The notes: generated by a model from the letters alone, not told the origin. Counted from the first letter of the stretch, positions 20,311 through 34,273 are shown. The stretch: 60,000 nt of DNA from Hydractinia symbiolongicarpus (GCF_029227915.1 NC_079889.1:5334001-5394000); one strand, 5' to 3'. Numbers and translations are program-made.

Positions 20311-23300
20311 TTAAACCGAAATTGAGCCAGCTCTGAAGTCACTTTTTCCAATCAATGCATTAATAACCACGGGTTTACCACTAGCAGCATACTCTTTTGC
20401 TTTCTGAAACGTCTCGTAAACAGTTTTGACGTCGCTGTTGTCGATTTTTAACCCGACGCCGCCGTAACCTTCAACAACTTTGTCGTAGTCGGTATGCTAG
20501 AAATAAGCAAGACAACAGATATGAAAATTATCCAAGACAAAAGGTTTTGAACAAATTTTAACCAATGAGAAGTAGATAACCTTGGTAAGTCTTATCTTTA
20601 TTTAAAATCTGTGAAAAAGGGGGACATTAACGTAAATAATCAAAGTAACTTGACCACATACAAAATTATGCTCATTCGTTTAAGTATTATTTGTTTAGAC
20701 CAATCTCTCTCATAAAGATTCACGTCTAACAATGGCAAAATAAACAAGGGATATATTCCGAACATTTTTAAAGAAAATATAGTGAAAATCGAAACATAAC
20801 TACTTGTTCCACTTCAGTACACACAAAGTTGACAGCAGTCACCAAGGACAATTCATTTAACCTAAGATCAACATCTTGTTATATTGTGGACATACCAGCA
20901 AATCACAACCCACACTGCTGTCGAACAATGGCACTTGCTCTCTTGCGATTTGTGACCAACACGCATCATTTCCAATCAAACCAATCACAGGAACCTATAT
21001 AACAAATGCACAATGAAACTGACATAACTAGAAAGTTAGTCGTTCATGCGAAAAGAACCCTCGTATAACACCACGTGTAAAATTAAGTCGTCTAGGCCTG
21101 CTCTGACAATACCAACGCAAGCAAGCTTTACCTTGAACCGTTTATAGGTATCGTACTCTGCAATACTATAAGCTGACGATCCATCGCCCCATATTATCCA
21201 CACTTCTGCTTCAGGTCGGACTAGCTTCGCACCTAGTGCAAATCCACCACCCACGCCAAGTGTTCCAAACGCACCAGGATCAAGCCAACACAAAGGACCG
21301 CGTGGCCTAATACAAACAGATATGGTTAAATTTTAGTAAAGCCAATCAGTTTTTTTCTTTAAAGCATTTTTCCTGCCGGTAAACAACGGTAAAATCCTTA
21401 ATTTGGAATTAATTTTTTTCCTGGAGCCAATATTTTGGCACCTGACATACCTTGAAAACTCGATCTTCTGTCATTAAATTTAACACAAGGATGTACCTCG
21501 ATACGTGGGTGACAAGACACAACAGTCTCACCTTAATATATACGCAGCAGTTCCAACAAAATCACCTCCGTCTGCAACTATAATACTGTTGTCATCCAAA
21601 GCATTTTCCAGCTCGTGCAACAACTTGACTGGGTTAATGAGACTAAACAATAAAGTCAAAATGACATTGCATCAAGTTTAAAGTATACTGTCAATGATTC
21701 CTCGCCACGCACAAACACGAATACGATTAATTAAGCTTTGAGCTAGAATATTTAACTTTGTATGTGTTGTGTTCAAAATGGTTGCGCCGCAGCTTTATCA
21801 CGAATCTCTCGTAAAGTAATTTCATTACTTCATGCTGACAGGGGAACAAGGATGTACCAAATACCGATTGAGGCCATACATATACGAAGGGAGAATTCCC
21901 GTGAATTTTTTCACGGGCTAGTAGATATAAACAGTTTCATCTCGAGCAACCTACCTTCCAGTTTCCCCATCAGCTTTCATTTTGTTGGCTTGTTCTTTTG
22001 CAATCTCTCTCTCTTTCAGAATCTGCGCCCAATCTGTCCAATCAGGCGTCATGTTTTTCGCTTTATGCAACTCACAGACAAACGTGGCTGGGTCAGCAAG
22101 GCAAGCTATAGTCGGTTTCCAGAAGATATCAGAATTTTTGTATAATTGTTCGCGGTTTCGATTAACTGCTATTATTTTGGATTTCTTGTTCAAAACACGA
22201 CCGTAACTCAACCGAAAGTCGCACACAGTGCCTATTGATGAAAAACAATAAACTAATCGCATACCGTAAATAAAACAGTGCACTAATCGCATACCGTAAA
22301 TAACTGATTAAACAAACACCTTGGGCGTTTATTTCATAATTATTCGAGAGGTTCATTGGCGTGATAACACCGAAAAAACTGTATGTTCTTATGCAAAGCC
22401 AAAGAACATACAGTTGTCCCAATTTATGAAACTAAATATTTTGAATGATCGGGTGATGAAAGCAATGGCTAAACAAATAGAAATAGAAAAAGTCGCTTCT
22501 TACCTATCAATAAAACTAGATCAGCTTCCGCCAACGCATCTCGCCGTCTCTGTCGGATATGAAGCGCACTGTTTCTACCTAACAAACCACGTGACATACC
22601 ACCAAGGAAACATGGTATCCCCAATCCCTGAACAAACATGTCAAAAAACCCGTCATATTCACATTGAAGGGAAACCTCATTATTAAACTCTGATCAACTC
22701 TGGTACGAAATTTTTTTTTTTACCTCAAGCGCTTCTCTCAGATTGTTCACAGGTATGGGAGGAAGGGTCGATTGGCTTCCAAGAAGAGCCACAGGTTTCT
22801 TAGCAAACTTCAATAAATTCCAAGCTTTCGTAACTATAGTAACAAGCCAAACAAAAAGGTTGTATTTAAAAAAGCATACCAGAATAGTTCAAAAACTCTT
22901 ACTAACATGGTGGCGTAGCAGTGGTGTGTTTGTTTACTTATAGTGCACATAGAGATAGAGCAGGATCGTGGTTTTCAGCAACTTTCTAGTCGACTGGCTT
23001 TCTTGTGTGCGGCTTCCTTAGCCCAAATGGCTGCATATGCACGTATTGAAATGTAATCACATTGTTACAAAAGCCATATTGTTACAAATAAGTAGCAATA
23101 GAAAATTAAAATAATTTTAATTTGTTTGTAAAAACAGTCGATGTAATTAAAAATTTTAGTGTCATCACGCCGCTGGCCAAAGCTAACTAAACATGGATGT
23201 GTTGAATTTTTTCAGTGTGCTTTATGCAAATTTCCAAGTTCTAAGTTACGCAAATTATATGGCCGCTCTTACCATCTTCGTTGGAAGGCATCGGTAGCTG

Positions 23301-26300
23301 TGGTCTTAGAGGTTTCGTTGACACAACATCCCATGCACCAGCAAAGATAGCATTCACGTTGTTTGAGATGTACCTGAAAAAAAAAACACAATTTAAATGT
23401 TTTTAAATGTCAGGTTAAAATAAAATATTTTAATTGAAATTTTTGTGTGCGTTATTTGTACTTTTTGACCATTATACAATCAAGGTTTTTAGGGATAGTT
23501 CATTTTTCAGATTAGAATAGAGATTTGATTCCGCTATCTCAATTTCATAATAAAAGTAGGCAAACACATATAAAGTTAATAAAACGCAACACAAAATCTC
23601 GAAAATTTCTCATCTTAAGTGGCATCTCAGGTTGCCCTAAAGAAAGACCCAAAGAAAGCTTCGATTGTTATAATTTGCATTGCGTGAATGCAACATTGGC
23701 AAAGGCAAAAAGTAATATCGGCAATTTTTCGGAATATAAACATTTTAGGGCGATTTAAAATCCATTAACGTCACTTGAATAACATGTTGGATGTGTATTC
23801 AACATCATTTCTTGGATACACAAGCCACTTTATTTAAACGTTTAGTTTTACAAATCTTTTCACCATTCTAACTGTATAAGTGACAGAAAGATTTTGGCAT
23901 TTGTGAATTGAAAAAAGTAAAAGGAGGTTCTACTTACTGGTATTAGAAGAATTACAAGACTTAGTCCTCCAAATTTTAAGAAAAATAATCCAACCTATTG
24001 ATTTTTGTTACAACAGTTTCTTATATATTTTTGTGCGATAACAATCAAGTGTTTATGAAAAGCTTGCCTATTTATGTATGTCATCGTCACAAAGCTGTTT
24101 TAAGCAAAAAATTTTTTGGGAGATTCACTCTAGGCACCAAATATAAAAGTATTGAACTTTTAAGATAAAAAAAGGATTCTTATTAAAAATAGGGTTTTCT
24201 AACTGCTAGGTAAAAATATAGATAATGTTGTTAATTCGACAAAAAACAAGCACATTTTAAAGGGATTTTAAAAAAAACAAGAAGACGCTCGGCATCAAAC
24301 TGGGAGATATTACGACGGTACTTCTTTCCAGGGGTGGTGGAAGAACCATCAGATACTATGATGATAGCCCACATCTTCCATTGCTTCTTTTTTGTATTCA
24401 AGGAGTAGCGAGACTATTATACTAAAGAGACAAAAGGTACATAGTCTTGCGTACGTGAGAAAATAGTTAAAATAATATCGCAAGCGCGTGATTCAAGCAA
24501 CTGGCCTGGTACGATCACAAACGGGTGGGATATTCCCGAGTTTGTGCCTTAGCGCTGCCCATTTGAAGACTGGGATATCTCCCAGTAATTATTTTTTTCG
24601 GAGAAAAACAATTTAAAAAAAAAGACAAACCAGTTAACAATTTTTGGCATGAATCCGTTTGGACTTTCCTAGAAAAAAAATCAACTTTTTAAATAATAAG
24701 AAACACATTTTATCAGGACACAAATCGGTGGGTTTTTCTTTACAAAAATGATGTATGACACAAATATAACTTTAAAGTCTTAAAAATAATGTATTCGTCT
24801 GAACTTTCAGGCTTATGTAAAACCCTGTGACCACACTGATAACATTAAATATCTTGGGTGAATAGGTTTACTTTCAAATTCATACCTTAATGCCAGCCTC
24901 TCTATGAACCAACTGATATGGGTATAAAACATCAATTGGGAATTCAACAAAAACCGGTCCTAAAAGACGGAGGAAAAATTTTCTAAAAAATTACCCTCAG
25001 TTTAAATTCCATGTGTTACTATTCTATAAGTTCCATCCATCGGCAATTTTATTACTTTATTTTGATACAATAAATTTAATTTATGTATAAAACAACAACA
25101 AAAGGACAAGAGCAACAAAAGAAGCAAAAATTTCAAAAAAAAGGTAACAGTACCTGGTGTCCCAGACTGCGCAACTTGTAGAGCTTTTTGCAGGGTTGGG
25201 ATAATTTCTGCTACCCTAAAATAATAAAGACAATTTTAAAATTAGCATGTGCAAATCTAACTAGACATTTTTGTCAACTTTTTATGAGTCAGAAAAATTA
25301 AATATAGTACAATCATTGGTGATTTAGTAGGTATATACTTGTGTTTTATTTTGATATAATGTAAATTTGGCATATTTAAACATTGGAAATTGCATTCAAG
25401 ATTTTATCATGAATTTAAAGAAAAGATTTCTGTGTTTTCATTATTTTATAACAACAATCTTAAGAAAATTACCTTTTGCAAGTTCTTGTTAACTTTTTTG
25501 GGAACTTGCTATACGCAAAATTCTTGAAAAATAATCTTTTTTTAAAAAAAAACGATTTTTCCTTCTATTTTATCTAGCACTGTATATTAGATAGGAATTT
25601 CAACCTTAGCAGCTTTTATTTATATCTCTTACAGAAAATAAAGAAAGAAAGAAAAATTTCTTCCTTCACGAATTTTTTTAAAAGCTTTCAGCACTGTGAT
25701 GCAAAAGACTTGAGTAATATGAAAATAAATACAAAAGAATTATGCCTATTTGGTGGTATACATCAGCCCAGGTATGGACTCGCTCCAGATTTAAAGCAAA
25801 AATGAATTGACCCTCATTTTAGGAAACTAGACCAACTCTGAAATCTTTTGTAGTTATGCTAGAAAATACCCTAAGGGGACATGATCAAAAATATGAGGCT
25901 CTTTTTGGCTGAATTGTGGACATTGACATGTAGTGTTAAGTTTATATCATTTATGAAATTACTTCAAGTTTTGGTAAAAAAGAGATTTTGTGCTGTCTTT
26001 AAAGAAAGATAAAATTTTAACATTTTGAAGAAACCATATCGGTAGGAACAAAATTGGATAAGTTATTAACACTAAACTAGGAAACAAAAAAATGATAAAA
26101 ATTAACAAGTATTAGAACACAATTTATGATTTTTGACTTAAAAAACAAAAAAGTGATAAAAATACAGAAAAAAAAAAACAGCCTAAAGTTCAGATTTTGT
26201 TAATTTTTATCACGATATTGTTTGAAAACAAAAAAGGTTAAACTACACATTCTTGGATATTTCATTTATAACAAGTCTCATATAACATTTAAAGACACCT

Positions 26301-29300
26301 AGAAATGTCAAGCGTAAACAAATAACGATAAATTATTAACATGTTATTAAATTATCGATATTTTGTCAACGCTCTGATTTTTTTTCTAATTCTTATTTAT
26401 ATGGAAAGATATTTAGTTAAAAAGATTCTATAATTAGATCCAGATTTTCACAAATATGATAAAAGTTTAACAATGTTCATTTTTTATCACAATTCTGTAA
26501 GAAAAATATTTTTTTAATTTTTTCCAACGCAGTCTTGTAAAGTACAATAGTATCCATCATCTGAGAAATTTTTATTTGGCTAAACTAAAAATTGAGTGAG
26601 TTATGACAAAATCATTTTTTTCCACAAATTTTCAATGTCCACAATGAAGCCTCATACTTTTGATCATGACCAATGGGTTGTTTATAATGAGAGGCAGGAC
26701 AAGATGATTGCTGGGATGCAACCGGTTAATAAATAAATAATTTTACTAAAAATATCTTTATGTTATGATATTTCTTCTACATATTTCAATTGAAAAAAAG
26801 AAAGCAACCCGAAGAACTTTGTCCCATATAAAGACAAAAAAATCATCCCTGCAAACTTCCTGTAAAAGCAATCGTCCCATCCTGTCTTCTGTAAACACTC
26901 CTTAAAAAAGATCAATTTTAATATAGGAGAAACAAAAATAAAAATGTATAAAAACTTGTGTACATACCTAGATACTGTAGCTGTAAATTTACATAATGGT
27001 TTAAATAAACACATTTGATCTATATCTTGCAATGCCCCACGACCCTAAAATAATCAACGATTTAAGTGCATTTGTACCCTTTCTCTCAAAACAACTTCAA
27101 TCTTTTTTCAATGTTCGATCTTTTAGTAAATAGACAAATTGTTGACAACAGTTTAAACATAAAAAATATTTTTGGTCAAAAATATAGTGAATTTATTAGT
27201 GAATTAATCAGTCAGGTGTGCATCAGAATATTACATTATTGTAAATATCTCAACATAATTTTTCACTATTTAACACCTGTTTTATTGACTGCATTTGGAA
27301 AATAAAAAAAATGCGAAATTAATGCCACTTGTTCCTGGCACACCTGTAATGTTTTTAATATATCTACGCAAAATCTTATGTTCTATCATTTTGTTTATTC
27401 TTTTGCACAGTCGTAACTGGCAGGGAGACTTTTTAAACATCTTTTCTGTTGCATGAATCAATATGGTGCTAGAAGGTCTTGCGGTTTTTCGCTTTTGTTC
27501 AATTCTTAGATAGACAAGCTGTTAAGAGTTTTATATACCCAGTTTTCAATTTTTTTAGTCAAACAATTTTTATTTATATTTACTATATATTTTAGTTTAA
27601 ACACTAATCAATAAAATCAATCAATCAAGAAAAGAAAAGAAAAGAAAGAAAAGAAAAGAAATATAACAAACATAACTCACTTTTAGTAAGGTTACTGCTG
27701 CTCCTCCAATTAACAACACGGGAGATTCTGCCATTTGTGCATTTTTAATAGCTGTGACTGTGTTTGTAAGTCCTGGAGAAAACATAAAATTAAAGTACTT
27801 CTTTAAAGTAAATTTGATTAAAGAACTTTCAATATTTTTTTACCAATGTCAGAAATTTTCATTATTTCTTTATTTATAAAAATTGATAAATTTTGCAAGT
27901 TCATCAAATTATTAAACTTCAACATAACCTTTAAACATAACCTTATTTTAGTATCATTTAGTATCAATTAATTCCCTTGAAAAACAGAGAAATTGTCATA
28001 CCTTGTAGCAGGATCAAGAAAAAAGATTTGCAGAAGTTTGCAAAAATTTTTGACATTAATGTATTTTTTTAATCTGTAGCCAACTTTCAAACACATGGAT
28101 GAAAACATACTGTTATTTTGGCTCATTTTATGCTTACGACAAGATTGGACTTTGAATCAGAAGCTTTTTTTGTTTAACAATAAGTTCCAAGTGAAGGCTT
28201 TTCTATAATAATAGCCACATTTGTTGTAAATAAACATTTTCCAATAAATTCATATTCTTCAAATTAACATGAAAATAACATCAAAGTGTCTTTTGAAAAT
28301 AACATTTAAAAAAACATCTCTATTTTTCTAAGTTTAGAAGCAAATTTCAGTCAAAATGTTTTTTTCTGAATTTTTTCCAAAGTCTTTAATGAAACATACA
28401 GTTTTATTGTACAAAAAGCCTGGTTTTTTAACTTAGGTTTAGAGTTTTTTTTAAAAAATTAAACAAACCACAAAAGTTTATTTGTTATTGTAGATGGTTC
28501 ACATTGAAATCAACCAAATCATAAGCTACCTGAATTGCTCTATTTTTATCTCACAAAAAATAGAAGGACTTAGAATTAACATCCTACCTGGACCAGCAGT
28601 AACAGCAGCAACACCAACTGTACCAGAAAGTCTTGCAACTGCATCAGCAGCAAAGACAGCATTTACCTGGAAATTTTGACCATGCAATTTAAAAATTATT
28701 AAAAGAATGGAACAGCATTTCACTTTTTTATAACTTAAAAATTGATAAATTAAAATGGTAGCACTCCTAAATAAATGCTATTCTCAAAAATCCAAATGTA
28801 AACCAGCACGGTTATTTCATCATCATCATCATCATCATCATTCTCGGCTTAACGTCCGTTTTCCATGCCAGCATGGGTTGGACGGGGTATATTAATGACC
28901 CTCTTCCAATCTGATCTAGACTGTGTTAGATCTAAACTCAATTTCCTCTCTATCAAGTCTGTCCTTATAACCTCCTGCCAAGTCTTTCTCGGTCTGCCTC
29001 TGGGCTTTGCCCCAGGAACTATCAAGTCTCTACACTTTCTTACCCAATTATCCCCCTCCATTCTTTCCAAGTGCCCCAGCCAATTCAATCTTCTTATCTG
29101 GATAACATCTTTAATTCTACTGAGACTTAGCCTGCTTCTTAGCTCATCTGAACTCTTTCTGTCTCTCAGACTGGCATTACACATCCACCTAACCATTCTC
29201 ATATCATTCCTTTCTAAACGGTCAAGATCTTCCTGCTTCACTGCCCATGTCTCACTACCGTACAACATAACACTTCTTACACAGGCCTCATACAACCTAC

Positions 29301-32300
29301 CTTTTACCTCAATTGACAGTTTTGAAATAGTTTTAAGATTCAAAAACAGGATTCTCACTACAATAACATTTTAGAAATTTATTTAATCTTAAAATCTTAA
29401 ACGTTACTTTTCATAAGGCATACCCTTAGAAATTTAGTAAGTGTCTGGAGTTTTAATCCATGTGTTGTCTTTTTTACTCGTAGTATCCATGCTTCATATA
29501 TTCATACTCTGGCTTCCCCAGGATACCATTGTCTACAAACTTTCCTCAAAATACTCACCTTATACTTTTTGTGCTATTACCGTGAACATGGTCGTAGCAC
29601 AAAAAGAATTCTCTAGAATACACATTTTAGGACAATATTTCTATACCTAAGCCTAGTCTAATTTTTTTTCTCAAAAAATATGTTTTTCTCAGGTTTGTTA
29701 CAAAATACTTCATACCTCATGCCGAGTATCAATGATTTTAATCCCCAAATCTTCACTAGCTACAAGAATAGGTGATATATGTCCGCCACATAGGGTGAAT
29801 ATATATTTGACCCCATGACTCTAAATAAAGAATTTTGAAAAATACTTTATGAAAAATGCCTAAATTAAAGATCAAACCACCTAACAAACCACCTAAACAA
29901 ATTTAAAACAAGATTTACTAAGGTCAAGAAAAGGTGCCATAAAAACCTTGTGCTTAGTGCATTTGATTTTGTGAAAATATGCAAATGCGTGTTCATTTTA
30001 AATATTTGCACAAAAAATAGCTTTAAGGAAAAAGAGGTATAAAATGATGTTGGACTTATAGAGCCCTTTTGTTCTCAAGATTTTCACATTTTAAAGGATT
30101 TTAGATTTATGATGCTGCATACAATATATTTAAGTAATAGCAAAATTTAACATTTTCTGTTATCAGCAATTTAAAACCTGTTAAGGGTTGTGCATTCAAA
30201 CTTCAATCAATGCATAGATATTATAAAGGTGAATTGATTAACATAATATGTTTTTGTCAAAATGACACTTGTTTGCTCATCCCAGGCCTCCTATTTTTTT
30301 GCTGATTACCCCATAACTTGGGATCTGCATGTTGTTTTGTAATCAAATTTCATGAGTAAAGGAATAGGGCCTATAGAAGATTAACCAGAATTTTTTATTG
30401 CAAACCAAGTTGCAGATCAAAAATACAATTAAAAATGAGACACATGCAACATCTTCCCCCATTACTGCAATTCATTTTATCATACACACTTTGATTGCTG
30501 AGATATAAATATATTCCACACATCCCCGTTACAGGCAATCTGTGATAATCATTATGTTGTTATATTTATGCTAAGACTTACATTCATATAAAACAGAGAT
30601 TATAACAAAACTGAAGTGACAATAGAAAACTTTCCCAAAATTAGTTTTGAATGCTAGATAAAAAACCTAAAGATTTTAACACTTAACATTTTAACACATG
30701 TTCAATGTGAATGCAAAGAAATTTTCTAGATGACATTGTAGTGTGTTTTGAATAAGTTTGTAAAAAAAAGGAAATAAGAAAATAGCTACACAGGAAAAAA
30801 CTATAATATATAATAAAATAGAAAAAAACCCAGCTAATTTATATAAATATTAATGTTTACTTGATTTTTCATGTATGTGAAAAAAATTACCTACAAGATG
30901 GCTTGCAGTGATCATGTAGGTCTTAATAAGAATCCTGACCAGTTCCTGTAAAAACTTCTCGATTTATGATGCATAAAAATTTTCTAGAATAGCAAGACTG
31001 TACATCCATATGGGTTTTTAATAAATTTCAAATTGAACAAGCCATCCAAAAACAAAATATTTCAAAAGCATAAATTTATAATTATTAAATTTCCTAAACT
31101 TTAAAGCAAAGTGATGTATGTAACAATCTCATTGTCTAAAACTTGTACGCTCGGGTGTCAAGGTGTCAGTACCATGTTCATAAAGAAAAACTTTATGGGT
31201 CTTTAGTGGCTATTTTATTGATACAGATCACCAACAAAACAACAAGAAAAAAAAACTCTAGATGTAACACCATGTGTACACACATTTTTAAAGAAAGGTT
31301 TACCTTAAGCACTTGAGCCACCAGCTCACCACCATGTCGTTTAGATGAGCGATCAACCTAATACATTTAACAATAAAAATCAAATTTTCTTACATATTCA
31401 AAAATGTAAATGATATTATAGTAACTTTGGATTAGTAATTGTCTGTTAAGAACTATTATAAACTTTAAAATTGTGTGTTCTTACAAAACATTAATGATCA
31501 ACCTATATAATTTACCAATGTGAAATTTAAGAAACAGTAACCAGTCTTTGCTGAATTTCCTTTGTAGAGAAAACAAGAAAACAAGAAACTTATGAGGAAA
31601 CGAGTGGCATGTTTAAAATTTGGAATACCATACAATTGAACAGGATTTATTGTAATTCAAAGCTTACCTCCCACTTAGAAAAAAAGTACTCAAAAATCAA
31701 TACTAAATATTGTACCAGCTTTGATTTGTTTTTAAGAAATTTGACGTTAAAGTTGCAAAATATTAACTAGGGAAGAAGTATCTTGTTTTTAGAATGTCAA
31801 CAAATTCCTTTGGGGGGAACTTTGACGTCAACTCTCAAATGAGGATTTTGCTGACTTAGTTGCGGCCTTGGAATTTATATATAGAAAGCGTTTTTTACAT
31901 ACTATGAGGTTGTTTTGTTTATTTCTGAATATTTGTAACAGATAACTACTGAAGATGAGCTTCTAACAGGCACTGAAGATAAGCAATAACCTGTTTTTCT
32001 ACTTCCCTCACTGAAAAGTCTGCTAAGTTGTAGCGTTTCTGATTTAAAAAGTGAGTAAAAATTTTCCTTATCCCCATACTATCAGCAGGTTTGATTATCA
32101 TGACCAAGTGAGTAAACACACAAAGGATGAACATGCAAGCTAAAACACCTGCTGGTCAAAGTTGTAGAATGAGCAGGGCTCTCAGCCTAGTACCTAGATT
32201 CATGCAACTTTGTCCCAGAGGCCCATAAGCAGTACAAACAGGTATGTGACACAAAAAGCAAGTAAAAAGAAAGTAATATAAAAAGACAAAAGAAACAACA

Positions 32301-33783
32301 ACTACTATGTGTTTTATGCTTGGCATCAAAATATGCCCTGTGAACGAGGTTGAAATTTCAGCAAACATGCAGTGGTTTACGACTGTACGGTAAAAAGAAA
32401 ATAGCAGACAGAGCATAATAGAAGCCAAATTCCTGCATCATACCAATAAAGACGGATTTTCACAAAGCGAATTGTGAAAGGTGAATTAGTTGAGGAAAAT
32501 ATTTCCTTGATTTCAACTAGAAACAAAAAAATGACAAATTTAAAATACTAAATGCACAAACTCTTTTGTGTATTAAAAAATGCAGTTATTTTGAATTTTT
32601 TTTCATTAATGAGTTTTTTAAAAGAACAAACACTGAAGATTGCTTTCTGAATGGTTAGAAGTTTACAGACAAACATTTTGCCACTAAGAAGTAGAAAATG
32701 CTTCTATTTTAGAGTTAAGCGAATTTTTTGAAGCAAAATCAAAACAAACAAAACTGTGCATGCTCCAGATAGATTTTGCTGCCCATGTAACTGTCCAATT
32801 CTCTTCGTTAAAATTTACCCTTAATAACGAAGAAATGCTTAACATAAAAGAAGAGTTCGCTAGGAAATCTGGACAGGAACTATGCTTAATCGCATGTACT
32901 TGGTGGACTGAAATTAAAAATTGCCACAGGCTTTCTGCCAGCATTGATCAAACCATTAGGTGAAAAATGTTAATCTTATATTAAAACTCAGTCTTCAAAG
33001 ATTATTTACTCTGTCCATGCACAACCTCGTCCTGTGGGTTCCTCCATTTTTGAGATTGAAGCAGGGCGCTAGCAGATTAGATATTAGGCAACAATTTCTG
33101 GGGATAAGGGTGGACCGGACCATACAGCTTGTTCTTCTTTCTCACCTGCTGAAAGGCTTAGAAAGAAGAATGATTTTTAGCACATCTGTTCTTCTTTTTG
33201 CAAAAACCTATAGCACAAGTAAGACACACAAGGAAATATGGCTTTATTTGCTGTATTATTTCACATTTTACTTAATAAATGTTACATTACTAATTCTCAC
33301 CATAGTATAAAAAGAATAAGATAAACCTTTTTTTAAAAATAGAAGGTAAGCTTTAAAGTTTTTAAATTTTATAAGAGTTTGACTGTTACATTTAGCTATA
33401 GCTTAACTGCAGTAAAACATTTTTACTGCAGTTGATTTGCGTGATGTCATTTCTTCATAAAACATCAAAAGTTTGGCTAGTACAACGCAGTTGTACTTAA
33501 GGTATAAATTTGAAAATTTGCATGTTTCCTTAAATTTTAGTGCTGAATTCAAAAAGCTTTTTTCGTCATTTTCGGTGAAAATAATTAAAATATTTCACAA
33601 GCATGTTAACCCGGGTTCGAAAATAGCTAGCTATATAAGTACGATGATCGTACCAGTTCAATTAAGTAGACCTACCTTCTTTGTTAATGTGTAAAATAGT
33701 TTAAATTTGTACACAATTATGAACGCTGATATAATTAAAACAAACAGCACAAACAGAACAGCTTCCATCACAGGAATCGCCAT
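20311..33783 (-). CDS. ILVBL: 2-hydroxyacyl-CoA lyase 2 / acetolactate synthase-like protein, complete, 17 exons
   Basis: Exons, 5' to 3': 33676-33783, 31304-31357, 29716-29820, 28588-28666, 27681-27772, 26968-27044, 25154-25215, 24886-24959, 24631-24668, 23273-23373, 22724-22833, 22504-22627, 21955-22231, 21532-21642, 21132-21306, 20896-20994, 20311-20496. All phases agree: 1872 nt, 623 aa (human ILVBL, 632). The family is thiamine-diphosphate dependent; ILVBL is an ER membrane enzyme splitting 2-hydroxyacyl-CoA into a fatty aldehyde and formyl-CoA. Visible features: one membrane segment at about residues 3-25; DTRHE with catalytic Glu89; TPP domain GDG at 511-513 with N538, the usual spacing; LSYGRVL and [18 protein letters not shown] typical of ILVBL; C-terminus [16 protein letters not shown] like human. 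The 38-bp exon at 24631-24668 has donor GTTTGT and encodes PKIVNW, restoring frame. The start is the first ATG before the membrane segment. HACL1 is less likely because of the membrane segment and C-terminus. Confidence 0.95.
22377..22415. repeat. 14-bp perfect inverted repeat in a HACL2 intron
   Basis: Arms AACTGTATGTTCTT (22377-22390) and its reverse complement (22402-22415), loop of 11. It lies in the intron between exons 22504-22627 and 21955-22231. Confidence 0.7.
25877..26671. mobile_element. 795-bp fold-back-like element in a HACL2 intron
   Basis: The left end GGACATGATCAAAAATATGA and the right end read in reverse, GGTCATGATCAAAAGTATGA, match with two changes. The match resumes further in (ATTGTGGACATTG on both sides). 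Internal blocks are also inverted (GATAAAAATTAAC at about 26094; GTTAATTTTTATCAC at about 26199). No ORF is present and no clear target duplication could be read. It is probably a non-autonomous DNA transposon of undetermined superfamily. Confidence 0.7.
27628..27661. repeat. GAAAA microsatellite
   Basis: Repeats of AAAAG/AAAG type just beside exon 27681-27772 of the HACL2 gene, on the donor side of that exon. Confidence 0.8.
28817..29375 (-). mobile_element. 3' end of a non-LTR retrotransposon (LINE), copy 1
   Basis: The minus strand encodes the C-terminal part of a LINE polyprotein, ending at 28849: [18 protein letters not shown], then [20 protein letters not shown] and [12 protein letters not shown], all standard post-RT motifs. 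About 40 residues before LYGSETW are also legible. The element is truncated before the RT catalytic motifs. The 3' end is AAGCCGAGA followed by (ATG)8 (plus 28818-28841), a microsatellite tail seen in several LINE clades. It sits in the HACL2 intron 28667-29715, opposite to nothing and in the same sense as the gene. The clade was not settled. Confidence 0.9.
32215..32352. mobile_element. Diverged copy of the CAACCTCGTTCCC MITE
   Basis: The left end is CAACTTTGTCCCAGAGGCC. The right end read in reverse is CAACCTCGTTCACAGGGCAT. It is in the first intron of HACL2 and is longer and more worn than the copy at 10879-10961. Confidence 0.5.
33405..33433. repeat. 13-bp perfect inverted repeat
   Basis: AACTGCAGTAAAA, loop CAT, then its reverse complement, in the first intron of the HACL2 gene about 240 bp after its first exon. 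Confidence 0.7.
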
Positions 33784-33892
33784 TTCCAAAACCGAAAGCG
33801 CACTCACGTTTTGTTATGTTAGACTTTGATCTCGAGATAAAACTGAACTCAGTAAAAAAACAGGACCTACAACCACCGAGGGTTTTAACAGT

Positions 33893-34158
33893 TTAAATCT
33901 CCATATCCTTTCATCCGTTCGCAAAAGTACATGATCTTATACATTTTCTTGATCAGCGTTTCAAGATCTATACGATGAAGGCAACAGGTATACAAATTTT
34001 TAAAAAAATTGTATGTGGTTTGGCGGGTCTTTGCAAAATTTTTAAACCCTTATATCTCATTAACCGTTCATCAAAAGCACATGATCATATACTTGAATCA
34101 GCGCTTTAAGCTGTAAACAATAGAGGCAACGTGAAATAAGGTTCTAAATTTTTGTGTG
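33893..34158. repeat. Diverged tandem duplication just upstream of HACL2
   Basis: Two units about 148 bp apart share blocks such as TCATCCGTTCGCAAAAGTAC / TTAACCGTTCATCAAAAGCA, then ACATGATC, ATACTT, GGCAACAG/GGCAACGT and a run ending AAATTTTT. The first unit starts only about 110 bp before the HACL2 start codon, so it occupies the promoter side. A TGACGTCA word follows at 34171-34178. Confidence 0.65.
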
Positions 34159-34271
34159 GGAATGGGTTGCTGACGTCATCAAAATTCGAATGACGCTCCT
34201 TTTTCATTTTCATCCTGACACAGTGGATTTTTCCACGGGCTTTATTGACTAGTTTATATAATAATACAGAG

Positions 34272-34273
<2 letters not shown>

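Noticed and set aside
21762-22206. Plus-strand ORFs of 74-127 codons
   Set aside because: They overlap, in antisense, the well-supported HACL2 exon 21955-22231.
23858-23880. An 8-bp microexon (TTAGAATG on the minus strand) as the missing HACL2 piece
   Set aside because: The 38-bp exon at 24631-24668 fits phase and homology much better.
28865-29374. 169-codon plus-strand ORF
   Set aside because: It is antisense to the LINE coding sequence, which has clear motifs on the minus strand.
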